From: a virus
Direction: 5' to 3' (one strand)
DNA: 21,452 nt
IMG/VR virus record: IMGVR_UViG_3300037504_001091
Span: 1 to 21,452 of that record
Positions 14,512 through 21,452 of the stretch are shown in pieces (the stretch's first letter is position 1; each line of letters begins with the position of its first letter). A program made the position numbers and the translations under genes. The notes beneath the pieces were generated by a model that worked only from the letters and a program-made list of their open reading frames with translations, did no database searches and was not told the origin of the DNA.

Positions 14512-14729
14512 CCGCTGCCGTCAGCGAGTGGGTGCGCAAGAGGCAGTGGTCGTTCCCGCGTGATTCGATCCGGGCGCGCGCATCCACGGCCCGCTACCTC
14601 AACAATTTGAATGGGTGCACGGTGTTCCACGCCTGGAACATCGGGCAGATCCCGGCCGACGATCTGGAGGATATAGATCTGATGATCCGCTGGGAGAAGA
14701 CGATCCGCGAGGACATGGAGGACAAGTGA
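14086..14729 (+). CDS. Tail assembly chaperone, -1 frameshift product (gpGT-like)
   Basis: Join of 14086-14499 with 14499-14729, giving 214 residues. After the slip the protein continues RKLLTAAVSEWVRKRQWSF, then ARASTARYLNNLNGCTVFHA and a final acidic helix ending EKTIREDMEDK. In lambda the T part binds tail tube protein and is needed in a fixed low ratio to the G part. The second frame has no good start of its own: its only upstream ATG (14412) lies within the first gene with no ribosome site. The tape measure GTG overlaps its stop by 4 bases, which supports real translation of this frame. Confidence 0.8.
14493..14527 (+). promoter_or_regulatory. Programmed -1 ribosomal frameshift site
   Basis: The zero frame reads GCA AAA AAA GGA, so A-AAA-AAA (14493-14499) is an in-phase X-XXY-YYZ heptamer. 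Five bases downstream an 8-pair hairpin can form: TTGCTGAC (14505-14512) with GTCAGCGA (14520-14527), one pair G-U, loop of 7. The zero-frame stop TGA is at 14509-14511, inside the stem. Slipping back one base opens a 76-codon frame to 14729. Heptamer, spacing and hairpin all match known stimulators. Confidence 0.85.
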
Positions 14730-16681
14730 CCGAACTGGATCTCCGCATCCGGCTGCAGTTCAAGGACGACGCGAGCCGCGGCATGGAGGCCGTGGTCGAC
14801 GACGTCGACGACCTGCAGAAGGCGGTCCGCCAGGCCGACGGGACCATGAATGCGTTCGGCGGCCAGACGGATTACGTCTACAAGACGGTCCGGCAGGCCG
14901 ACGGCGCCATCTCACAGGTGCGGACGGGCTTCACGCAGCTGACGCCGGCGATGATGGACGCCGACAAGATCGGCCGGGATCTGGGCTTTACGTTGCAGAC
15001 GGACCGCGACGCGCTCAACGAGATGGGCGACGCCGCGGAGGATGCCGGCGACAGTACCGGCCTGCTGGAGAATGCGATCGAGATGGCCAAGACGGCCCTG
15101 ATCGCGTTTGCGGGCCGGGAGTTGGTGCGGACGGTAGCGGAGTTGGGACGCCTGGGCGCGGAGGCGCAGCGCTCGGAGACGGCCTTCCAGAACATCAGCG
15201 GCGGGGCGCTGGCCGCGAGCGACAACCTCGAGGCGATGCGGACCGCCACGCGCGGCGCGCTCTCGGACATCGACGCGATGTCGGCGGCCAACCAGCTGAT
15301 GCAGATGGGGCTGGTGAGCAACGCCGACGAGCTGGAGGAGGTCACCACGGCGGCCGTGAGGCTGGGCACGGCCATGGGCCGGACGGCCAACGAGTCGATA
15401 TCCGAGTTCGCAGCCCTCCTGGCGAACCAATCCCTACCCCGTTTGGACACGTTTGGCATCTCCTCGGGCAAAGTACGGTCGCGCATCCTGGAGTTGCAGG
15501 CGGCGACGGAGGGGCTGAGCCGCGAGCAGGCATTCAACATCGCCGTGATGGAGGAGGCGGAGCGGGCGATGGGGCGCCTGGGCGACGCCCAGGAGGACCA
15601 ACTGCTGGTCATCGAGCGCAATCAGGCGGCTTGGAAGAACCTCAAGGTGGAGGTGGGGCAGGTCTACAGCGAGTTCATCGCGCTGGGCGGCTTCATGCCC
15701 ACGTTCCTGCAGGATCTGGCCGACAACGTGCGCCTGGCGCGCGAGGCCGGCGCGAACTTCAGCGACCTGGGCACGAATCTGGTCATCTTCGCCGATGCTC
15801 TGGGCATCACCATTCCGACGATGGATCGTCTGCGACAGCAGCAGGAGCAGCTACGGCAGGAGCAGGAGCGCATCAACGCGGCGACCGCCCTGGGCGAAGG
15901 CCAGATGCGCGACTACGCCGAGATGGCGGGCGAGGTTGGCCCGCGGCTGGCAAGTTCCATGGCGGCCTCGGACCAGGCGGTCAACGACCTCAACGCGAGC
16001 ATGACGGAGTTGCAGGGGAAGTCCGAGGAGGCCCAGAAGCAGATCATTTTCGGCTTCGTGCAGATGGCGGCCGCGGCGGACGGGGTGATCACCGAGGACG
16101 AGCTCGACGTGATGCAGGGGCTGGCTCACGAGTGGGGTCTGATCGACGATGCGGCGGTGGAGGCGCTGAACTCGGCGCGCGGGGCCATCGACAATGTCAA
16201 CAGCGGGCTGTATGGCACAGAGGAGGCCATCCGGGCCGTCGATGGCGCCTTCCGCGGCCTCCCCACCGAGCACTCCATGCGCATCCACGTGGACGTGGAC
16301 GACATCAATCTGCCCGGCTGGTCGGTTCCCGGCTCCGTCGATATCGGGGACCGGGCGCCGCTGCCCGGCGCCGGCACGCCGTTCAGCCTGGGCGACGAGC
16401 GCGAGCGGGGACGCGCGCCGACACCCAATGCCGGCGGCGCGATCCCCCAGGCCGAGGGCGGGGACTGGATCGTCCGCCGGCCGACGCTGTTCCTCGCCGG
16501 TGAGGGCGCGATGCCGGAGCGGGCGACGTTCACCCCGTTGCACAATGGCAGCGGGATGGAGGCCGCCGGCAGCGGCGGGGACGTGTACCAGCTCAATATG
16601 ACGACGATGGCGCCCCTGGACGCGAGTAGTGTCCTGGAGGGCTTCGAGATGCTGCAGACGTTGCGAGGAGGACTACGATAA
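14726..16681 (+). CDS. Tape measure protein
   Basis: 651 residues from the GTG at 14726 (GTGA overlap with the frameshifted chaperone); a longer frame from 14615 would overlap that gene. It is mainly helical, with QADG repeats near residues 37 and 58 and long Ala-rich stretches. Residues about 150-300 resemble TP901-type tape measure sequence (AQRSETAFQNISGGALAAS, then LPRLDTFGISSGKVR). Hydrophobic residues near 125-135 could cross a membrane during injection. Residues about 441-475 (FVQMAAAADGVITEDELD, then a helix) look like a small helical bundle as in TerB-like proteins. At roughly 1.5 angstroms per residue the tail would be near 100 nm, a family rule rather than a measurement. Confidence 0.87.
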   Translation: MTELDLRIRLQFKDDASRGMEAVVDDVDDLQKAVRQADGTMNAFGGQTDYVYKTVRQADGAISQVRTGFTQLTPAMMDADKIGRDLGFTLQTDRDALNEMGDAAEDAGDSTGLLENAIEMAKTALIAFAGRELVRTVAELGRLGAEAQRSETAFQNISGGALAASDNLEAMRTATRGALSDIDAMSAANQLMQMGLVSNADELEEVTTAAVRLGTAMGRTANESISEFAALLANQSLPRLDTFGISSGKVRSRILELQAATEGLSREQAFNIAVMEEAERAMGRLGDAQEDQLLVIERNQAAWKNLKVEVGQVYSEFIALGGFMPTFLQDLADNVRLAREAGANFSDLGTNLVIFADALGITIPTMDRLRQQQEQLRQEQERINAATALGEGQMRDYAEMAGEVGPRLASSMAASDQAVNDLNASMTELQGKSEEAQKQIIFGFVQMAAAADGVITEDELDVMQGLAHEWGLIDDAAVEALNSARGAIDNVNSGLYGTEEAIRAVDGAFRGLPTEHSMRIHVDVDDINLPGWSVPGSVDIGDRAPLPGAGTPFSLGDERERGRAPTPNAGGAIPQAEGGDWIVRRPTLFLAGEGAMPERATFTPLHNGSGMEAAGSGGDVYQLNMTTMAPLDASSVLEGFEMLQTLRGGLR

Positions 16682-19600
16682 TGGCGATCACGCGCACTCT
16701 CTACGGTCCGGACGGCCGCTCTCTCTCCCTGGATGCGGCGAAGTACAACGTGACCCGCTCGGCGCTCGAGGGGCACCCGCCCGTACGCCACATTGAACGC
16801 GCGATCCCGCTGGGGGACGGCGCCGTGATGGAGGATCTCTTCGCCGATCCGGTGACAATCACGATCACCGCGAAACTCCTGGCCTCTACCCGGGACGGGC
16901 TGACGGCGCGCCACGCGGCGATCAACTCGCTGCTGCGGCTCAATCGCCGCCGGGCGCGGGCCGAGTACTGGCGGTACGTGGAGACCTCCTACTCGGGCAA
17001 TGCCGCGGAGTTGCGCTGCTACCCCGCGGGCAAACTCTCGCAGCCGCGGGAGGGCTTCAACCAGGAGATCGGGCTGCAGCTGCGGGCGACGGACCCGTTC
17101 TGGTACGCACAGAGCGAGGAGGAGATCGACATCGCGTTCACGCAGACGCTGACCACGCGCCACATCGTCGGGAAGGTGGACGGCGAGTGGACGGAGCTGG
17201 GGCCGCCGGCGGCGGGGGTGACGGCGAGCGGCGGTGGCAGCGTCGTGGAGGATCTATTTTACGACGCTGCCACGAACCGGCTCTACGTGGTAGGCGACTT
17301 CACGAACTGGGACGGCACGGCGGCCAACGATTATTTCGTCTACTACGACTTTGACACCGAGGCGTGGGCGACATTGGGAACGCCGAGCGTCGGCTCGATC
17401 TATCCGGTCACGGTATACGTCAGCCCCGACGGCGAGATCCACGTGGGCGGCTCCTTCACCAATTTCGCAGGGGTCGCCGCGGCGGATAACTACGCCTATT
17501 GGGACGGCTCGGCGTGGGCGGCGCGCGGCACGGGTCCCGGCGGTACGGTGCAGGCGATCGCTATGGAGCCTGACTCCGGTACGATCTACGTGGGTGGATC
17601 GTTTTCAGGAACGGGCTGCAAATACTGGTCTGGTTCGGCATGGACGAATGCCGGATCGTCGGGGATGACTATCAGGGCGATGGCCTTCGCGCCGGACGGC
17701 ACGCTCTACGCCGTGGGGACGTCATCGAGTTATGCGGTCCTCAAGTCGTATGACGGCTCCACGTGGACGACGCTGGCGACGGCCGACACCCTCTCGAGTT
17801 TCGCGTTCGATATGGTCCTGTTGGACGACGGGCGGATTATCGTCGTCGGCTCAAATCTGGATCCTGTGGACGGCGAGAATCTCTATCCGACGGGGGACGG
17901 CGTCTTCCTATGGAATGGGTACGCGGCCTACGGACTCGACACCGGATTGATCTATGGGCCAGGCAACGGGCAGGCGGAACAGGTTGCGCGGGACGATGAT
18001 GGTACGGTATACGTGGTCGGCTATTTCGACGAGGCGGGGGGGCTGGATACGATCGGCGGCTACGCGCGATGGAACGGCTTCACCTGGGCCCACGTCCCCA
18101 TCGGGCTGCCGGCGGCGCTCGCCAGCGGTCTGGTCTCGGCCGTCGAGGCGAACAACGGCAACGTTTACTTCGGTCTGAATACGGCCGGCGACTTGACCGC
18201 CGCGGCGGCGACGACGGTCTCTAACCGCGGCAGCGCGGACGTCAGCCCGGTGTTCGTGATCGAGGGGCCCGCCACCTTACAGAGTATCGCCAACGCGACC
18301 TCGGGACAGGAGATGCTTTTCAACCTTTACGTCAACGAGGGCGAGACGGTGACCATCGACACGCGCCCGGGCCGGCGCTCGGTGGTGAGCGACTGGCGCG
18401 GGCGTCTCGAGGCGCTGCCCGGCGGGGACGACGACGGCTTTGTCCTCCGCCCGGGCGACAACCTCATCACCGCCTATGCCGAGGATACGACCAGCGATAC
18501 GGCGATCACGTGCAAGTTCACGCCGCGTTGGTACTCGTGGACGGAGGCGGTGCGCAACCTGGTGCACGAGGTCGCCGACGACGACCTGGCCGCCGTCTTC
18601 GGGCCGGTGTGGGACATCTTCTCGCGCGGCGGGACCTACTACGCGCGGAGCCGGATCTCACCGAACGACCGCGAGGCCACGGTCGCCGGTGGGTGGCGGG
18701 AGGAGGACGATGCCGCGGGTCTGACGCTGATCCGCGCGGCGACGAACCTGGTCACCAATCCGAATTTCGAGACGGACACGACGGGGTGGGGCACGGCGGG
18801 GTCAAATACGATCGAGCGGACTGCGGCTCGATCGTTGTATGGCTCGTATGCTCTGAAGTGCACCTACGCCGACGTCAACACGCTCGTATTTTACACGGCA
18901 ACGTTGACGGTGGCGGATTACGTGTTTTCTGCCTGGGTATGGGTGCCCAACACTTGGGACGGCGGCAACATTTATATTTCGGCGGGTGGGCTATCGGGTA
19001 GCACGGACGTCGTATTGGCTCAGTGGAGCACTGGAGACCCGACTGGGGCCTGGACGTACGTAGCTACTCGCATCACGCCAGATGCGGGCGACCTCACGGG
19101 TGGTATTTGGATACGCTTTTCCTCAGCGCCCACGGCGGGGCGGCATATTTATGTTGATGGCGCACTCCTGATAAATGCCGCCTATCCCATCCCGTCATTC
19201 GACGGCGATACGCCCGGCGCGACGTGGAGCGGGACGGCCCATAACTCCACCTCGTCCATCGCAACCGGGGGATCGTGCAGCCTGACGAATCCACTGAGTG
19301 TGAGCGCCGGCGCGGTCGGTATCTGGTACACGCCGGCGGCGGACCAGGACGGGCCGACGCGGTATTTATTCAGCGAGGGCTCCATAGAGGCCTATTTCAA
19401 CGCCGCCGACAACAAATTCTATCTGACGGACGGCACGAACACGATCAGCACCGCGGCGCAGACGTTCAGTGCGGACGAGGAGATTTTCCTGGCGTTTGTG
19501 TGGGCTTCCTCGCGGCTGGAGATCTACGTCGATGGCGCGAGCGCGGCCTCGGGGACGAGTTTCACGGCGCCGACGATTGGGGCGACGCTCTACATCGGCA

Positions 19601-19716
19601 CGGATTCCTTGAGCGCGAATCAGTGCGACGGAGCGCTGCGGCAGTGGTTCGCGACGACCCGCGCGCTCTCCGACGACGAGGTGGCGGCGATCTACGCGGA
19701 GGACGTGGTGCCATGA
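16681..19716 (+). CDS. Distal tail protein (Dit-like) with inserted beta-propeller and C-terminal carbohydrate-binding and LamG-like domains
   Basis: 1011 residues; plain Dit proteins have 200-300. Residues 1-150 are a Dit N-terminal ring domain ending LQLRATDPFWYAQ. Residues about 165-510 are an inserted repeat region with at least five blades of the type LYVVGDFTNWDG, IHVGGSFTNFAG, IYVGGSFSGTG, LYAVGTSSS and VYVVGYFDEAGG, each followed by a W-containing strand: a kelch-like or delta-60-like propeller. Residues about 512-615 resume the Dit C-terminal galectin-like part (VFVIEGPATLQSIANATSG, GETVTIDTRPGRRSV, RPGDNLI). Residues about 689-840 resemble a CBM-type jelly roll (NLVTNPNFETDTTGW). 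Residues about 863-1005 resemble a LamG fold (LEIYVDGA, then LYIGTD and ending LSDDEVAAIYAE). It sits at the tail tip and likely binds host surface glycans. ATG overlaps the tape measure stop by one base. Confidence 0.85.
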   Translation: MAITRTLYGPDGRSLSLDAAKYNVTRSALEGHPPVRHIERAIPLGDGAVMEDLFADPVTITITAKLLASTRDGLTARHAAINSLLRLNRRRARAEYWRYVETSYSGNAAELRCYPAGKLSQPREGFNQEIGLQLRATDPFWYAQSEEEIDIAFTQTLTTRHIVGKVDGEWTELGPPAAGVTASGGGSVVEDLFYDAATNRLYVVGDFTNWDGTAANDYFVYYDFDTEAWATLGTPSVGSIYPVTVYVSPDGEIHVGGSFTNFAGVAAADNYAYWDGSAWAARGTGPGGTVQAIAMEPDSGTIYVGGSFSGTGCKYWSGSAWTNAGSSGMTIRAMAFAPDGTLYAVGTSSSYAVLKSYDGSTWTTLATADTLSSFAFDMVLLDDGRIIVVGSNLDPVDGENLYPTGDGVFLWNGYAAYGLDTGLIYGPGNGQAEQVARDDDGTVYVVGYFDEAGGLDTIGGYARWNGFTWAHVPIGLPAALASGLVSAVEANNGNVYFGLNTAGDLTAAAATTVSNRGSADVSPVFVIEGPATLQSIANATSGQEMLFNLYVNEGETVTIDTRPGRRSVVSDWRGRLEALPGGDDDGFVLRPGDNLITAYAEDTTSDTAITCKFTPRWYSWTEAVRNLVHEVADDDLAAVFGPVWDIFSRGGTYYARSRISPNDREATVAGGWREEDDAAGLTLIRAATNLVTNPNFETDTTGWGTAGSNTIERTAARSLYGSYALKCTYADVNTLVFYTATLTVADYVFSAWVWVPNTWDGGNIYISAGGLSGSTDVVLAQWSTGDPTGAWTYVATRITPDAGDLTGGIWIRFSSAPTAGRHIYVDGALLINAAYPIPSFDGDTPGATWSGTAHNSTSSIATGGSCSLTNPLSVSAGAVGIWYTPAADQDGPTRYLFSEGSIEAYFNAADNKFYLTDGTNTISTAAQTFSADEEIFLAFVWASSRLEIYVDGASAASGTSFTAPTIGATLYIGTDSLSANQCDGALRQWFATTRALSDDEVAAIYAEDVVP

Positions 19717-20870
19717 CGACGGGCACGCGCTACAGCATCGACCTGCTGCATCCCGCGCGCGACGAGACGCTCCTGACGCTGGACGATTTCGAGGTGCTCG
19801 ACGTGGCCCAACGGGAGAACGAGGTGGGCGCCTGGCGGCTCGATCTGCCGTGGGAGGTGGCGGTCGGGACGGCGGGCGAGCGACAGCGGTTGACCTTCTC
19901 GTTTCTCGACGCGCTCCTGGATGCGCGTGTCGTGGTGTGGCGCCGGCCCGTCGGCGGTCACAAGGCGATCCAGTGCGCGGGCTTCGTGCGCTACTGGAAG
20001 CCGTACGTGAGTGGCCCACAGCGCTTCATCACGCTGCAGGGCCCGGACTACAACGATATCCTGGCGCGCCGGCTGATCGCGGCCGCGGCGGGGGCCGCGG
20101 GCTCCGACAAGAGCGGCGCGACCGATACGGTGATGAGGGCCTACGTCGACGAGAACCTGGGTTCCTCGGCGGCCGCGGCGCGGGATATGACGGACTACGG
20201 TTTCAGTGTGGCGGCCGCGGCGGGTACGGGCACGACGATCTCAAAGTCGGCCTCCTACCGCGGGCTGCTCCCCACCCTGCAGGAGCTGCACGAGCAGAGC
20301 CGCAACACGATGTCGACGGCGGTCTGGTTCGGCGTCGTGCCGACCGGAACAGGCTGGGAGATGGAGTTCCGCATGAAGGCCGCCAGGTGGGGACAGGATC
20401 ACCGCAGCCAGGTGGGGACCGCCCCGCCCGTCGTGTTTTCCCTACAGAACAAGAACATGGTCAATCCCAGCCTGAGCAACGACTACCGCGACGAGATCAC
20501 CCTGGCGTACGGCCGCGGCCGCGGCGAGGGCGAGGAGCGCGATCCGGCGACGACGGCCACGGACAGCACGCGGCGCAACCGCAGCGCGCTGAATCGTCGC
20601 GAGGCATATTTCGACGGGCGAAGCTACGAGAAGGGCAGCACGGCGCTCGAGCGCGCGACCCGCGAGGTCCTCGAGGGCGGACGCCCTCTGCGCCAGCTCC
20701 TCTTCGACGTGCAGGACACGGATGCCTGCATTTTCGGGCGCCACTGGGGCTTCGGCGATCAGGTGACCGCCCAGTTCATGGAGTACCGCGCCGACATGCG
20801 GGTCACCGCGTACCGGATCAGGGTGCAGGGCAACGAGGAGCGGATACAGGCGTCGCTCGAGGAGGATTGA
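19713..20870 (+). CDS. Tail protein, ReqiPepy6 Gp37-like (tail-tip hub)
   Basis: 385 residues, ATG in an ATGA overlap with the distal tail gene; the frame is open further upstream only as out-of-frame reading of that gene. The start RYSIDLLHPARDETLLTLDD and the following EVLDVAQRENEVGAWRLDLP, then RFITLQGPDYNDILARRLI, are typical of Gp37-like siphovirus tail proteins, which take the hub position next to Dit. Further features are HEQSRNTMSTAVWFGVVP, a disordered charged loop around residues 270-300 (GRGRGEGEERDPATTATDS), and the closing strands DMRVTAYRIRVQGNEER. It probably forms the tip ring. No peptidase or glycosidase motif is seen. Confidence 0.82.
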   Translation: MTTGTRYSIDLLHPARDETLLTLDDFEVLDVAQRENEVGAWRLDLPWEVAVGTAGERQRLTFSFLDALLDARVVVWRRPVGGHKAIQCAGFVRYWKPYVSGPQRFITLQGPDYNDILARRLIAAAAGAAGSDKSGATDTVMRAYVDENLGSSAAAARDMTDYGFSVAAAAGTGTTISKSASYRGLLPTLQELHEQSRNTMSTAVWFGVVPTGTGWEMEFRMKAARWGQDHRSQVGTAPPVVFSLQNKNMVNPSLSNDYRDEITLAYGRGRGEGEERDPATTATDSTRRNRSALNRREAYFDGRSYEKGSTALERATREVLEGGRPLRQLLFDVQDTDACIFGRHWGFGDQVTAQFMEYRADMRVTAYRIRVQGNEERIQASLEED

Positions 20871-21133
20871 TGGAGGATCTACTGCGGATCGGCAAAGTAG
20901 CCCGGAGCGCCTCACGGGCAGCGGAGAAGGTGCAGAGCCACGACGGCGGGGTGGCCATCTCCACGGCGAACGTGAGCAATCCACCGACGGATGCCCAGCT
21001 GACGGCGGAGTTCGGGACGGTGCCGGCGGGCTTCGTGCGCCTCCTGGACGACGCGGGCGCCGGCTCCAACGTCTACCTGGTGGGCTACGACGGGACAAAC
21101 TGGTGGTACGTGGCGCTGACGCAAGCGCCGTGA
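20870..21133 (+). CDS. Small beta-rich tail-associated protein
   Basis: 87 residues, ATG overlapping the previous stop by one base, with GGAGG close upstream. A helix (residues 1-22) leads into THE-free small-residue sequence and the strands GFVRLLDDAGAGSNVYLVGY and DGTNWWYVALTQAP. The pattern of an early PTDAQLTAEFG, a V-R-L-L-D-D-x-G strand and a final D-G-T-N-W-W hairpin recurs in small phage proteins near tail genes; no fixed role is known. Its C-terminal DGTNW motif is shared with the lipoprotein at 9426. It is the last gene of the tail run. Confidence 0.75.
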   Translation: MEDLLRIGKVARSASRAAEKVQSHDGGVAISTANVSNPPTDAQLTAEFGTVPAGFVRLLDDAGAGSNVYLVGYDGTNWWYVALTQAP

Positions 21134-21378
21134 GGGCCGCTAAGCCTCCTTGTTGGACGTTTTCACCCCTCCCGACACGCCTTACGACCGGTTTCCAGGC
21201 CTCCAAGGAGACTGAAAAACGTCCGTTATGGTAGGGGGTGCTACCCCCCTCCCCTGCCTGACCGACGATCTCCGCAGACCGACGCGCTATGGCTGCCCCT
21301 GTGAGCCGTGGCGCGTTTTTGCGTCTCTATAGAACAGATATGCTATTGCGGCAGGAAGGCGCCTTGTAGGCCCGTAGA
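21134..21378 (+). other. Non-coding region after the tail genes
   Basis: No supportable gene. It holds the second copy of the 15-bp direct repeat; a 9-bp inverted repeat GGACGTTTT (21155-21163) / AAAACGTCC (21216-21224); a 7-bp inverted repeat CTCCTTG (21146-21152) / CAAGGAG (21204-21210) that crosses the first; and a G/C run, GGTAGGGGGTGCTACCCCCC (21230-21249), able to form small alternative hairpins. An AT-richer patch (21315-21347) might be a promoter for a following gene, and TAGAACA (21330-21336) with TGTTCTA (21384-21390) brackets it. No intrinsic terminator with a T-tract was found. Confidence 0.5.
21149..21163 (+). repeat. 15-bp direct repeat, copy 2
   Basis: CTTGTTGGACGTTTT, identical to 1717-1731. 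It starts 16 bases past the stop of the last tail gene. Nine of its bases also form one arm of the local inverted repeat. Confidence 0.75.
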
Positions 21379-21452
21379 ATGGATGTTCTAAGGGCTCGCT
21401 ATCGTCAGTGGCGGCCGAGTTTCCAGTTGGCCACGGGAGAGGCGCCCTGGTG
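21379..21452 (+). CDS. Possible start of a further gene (3' partial)
   Basis: From the ATG at 21379 the frame stays open for 24 codons to the window edge, reading MDVLRARYRQWRPSFQLATG and then EAPW. The sequence looks protein-like, with an amphipathic Arg-rich start, but it is too short to identify, and the ribosome site is poor. It would be the first gene after the non-coding gap. Chance openness in GC-rich DNA is a real alternative. Confidence 0.3.
   Translation, partial: MDVLRARYRQWRPSFQLATGEAPW

Noticed and set aside
15631-16503. 290-codon open frame on the + strand within the tape measure gene
   Set aside because: Gly/Arg-rich out-of-frame reading of the tape measure with no domain and no ribosome site.
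21289-21369. 26-codon frame beginning ATGGCTGCC
   Set aside because: No ribosome site, no recognisable sequence, and within the length expected by chance in this composition.
1-21452. tRNA genes, CRISPR arrays and insertion sequences
   Set aside because: I looked for tRNA-like CCA-ended cloverleaf stretches, regularly spaced repeats and transposase motifs and saw none; a tRNAscan or CRISPR search would settle it.

Overview
The window is a GC-rich, tightly packed stretch of a tailed bacteriophage (or prophage) genome. Every gene I can support lies on the + strand. It carries the virion morphogenesis block of an HK97-fold phage with a long non-contractile tail (siphovirus type): terminase, portal, prohead protease, major capsid protein, head-tail connectors, tail tube, frameshifted tail chaperone, tape measure, distal tail protein and a Gp37-like tail protein. 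No sheath or baseplate genes, integrase, repressor, tRNA, CRISPR or insertion sequence was seen. The host cannot be read from the sequence. High GC, AGGAGG-type ribosome sites and frequent GTG starts fit a high-GC bacterium such as a member of Actinomycetota or Chloroflexota, but this is inference. The DNA could equally be a metagenomic phage contig.

Layout. Bases 2-1711 hold the 3' part of a two-domain wall hydrolase (zinc amidase plus TIM-barrel glycosidase). After a regulatory gap come the small and large terminase subunits, a beta-rich small protein, a 47-residue membrane protein and a portal fused to a MuF-like domain (1799-6430). A second gap repeats the same regulatory element. The prohead protease, with an acidic C-terminal extension, and the major capsid protein follow (6528-9330). 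After a hairpin gap lies an unusual pair: a lipoprotein with beta-repeat sequence (9426-10151) and a protein with the His-Gly/Cys signature of a caspase/CHAT fold (10152-10724). Head completion and tail terminator genes follow (10702-12697). The tail block starts after another gap: a 58-residue protein, tail tube protein, a 21-codon micro-ORF, a tail chaperone pair with a textbook -1 frameshift site, tape measure, a distal tail protein with an inserted beta-propeller and added binding domains, a Gp37-like protein and a small beta protein (12810-21133). The last 319 bases are mostly non-coding and may include the start of one more gene.

How it works together. Terminase packages DNA through the portal; the protease matures the capsid; connectors close the head; the chaperone loads the tape measure into the tail tube; the distal tail and Gp37-like proteins build the tip. 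The inserted propeller, carbohydrate-binding and LamG-like modules are likely receptor-binding. Most genes overlap by 1-23 bases or abut, so the block is probably a few polycistronic units. The breaks at about 1712, 6431, 9331, 12698 and 21134 share short motifs (a perfect palindrome, TTGTTGG, TAACGG, GGACRTTTT) that look like phage-specific control sites.

Most worth follow-up: the lipoprotein plus caspase-like pair; the duplicated three-part control element; the heptapeptide-repeat micro-ORF; and the crossing inverted repeats in the 3' non-coding tail.
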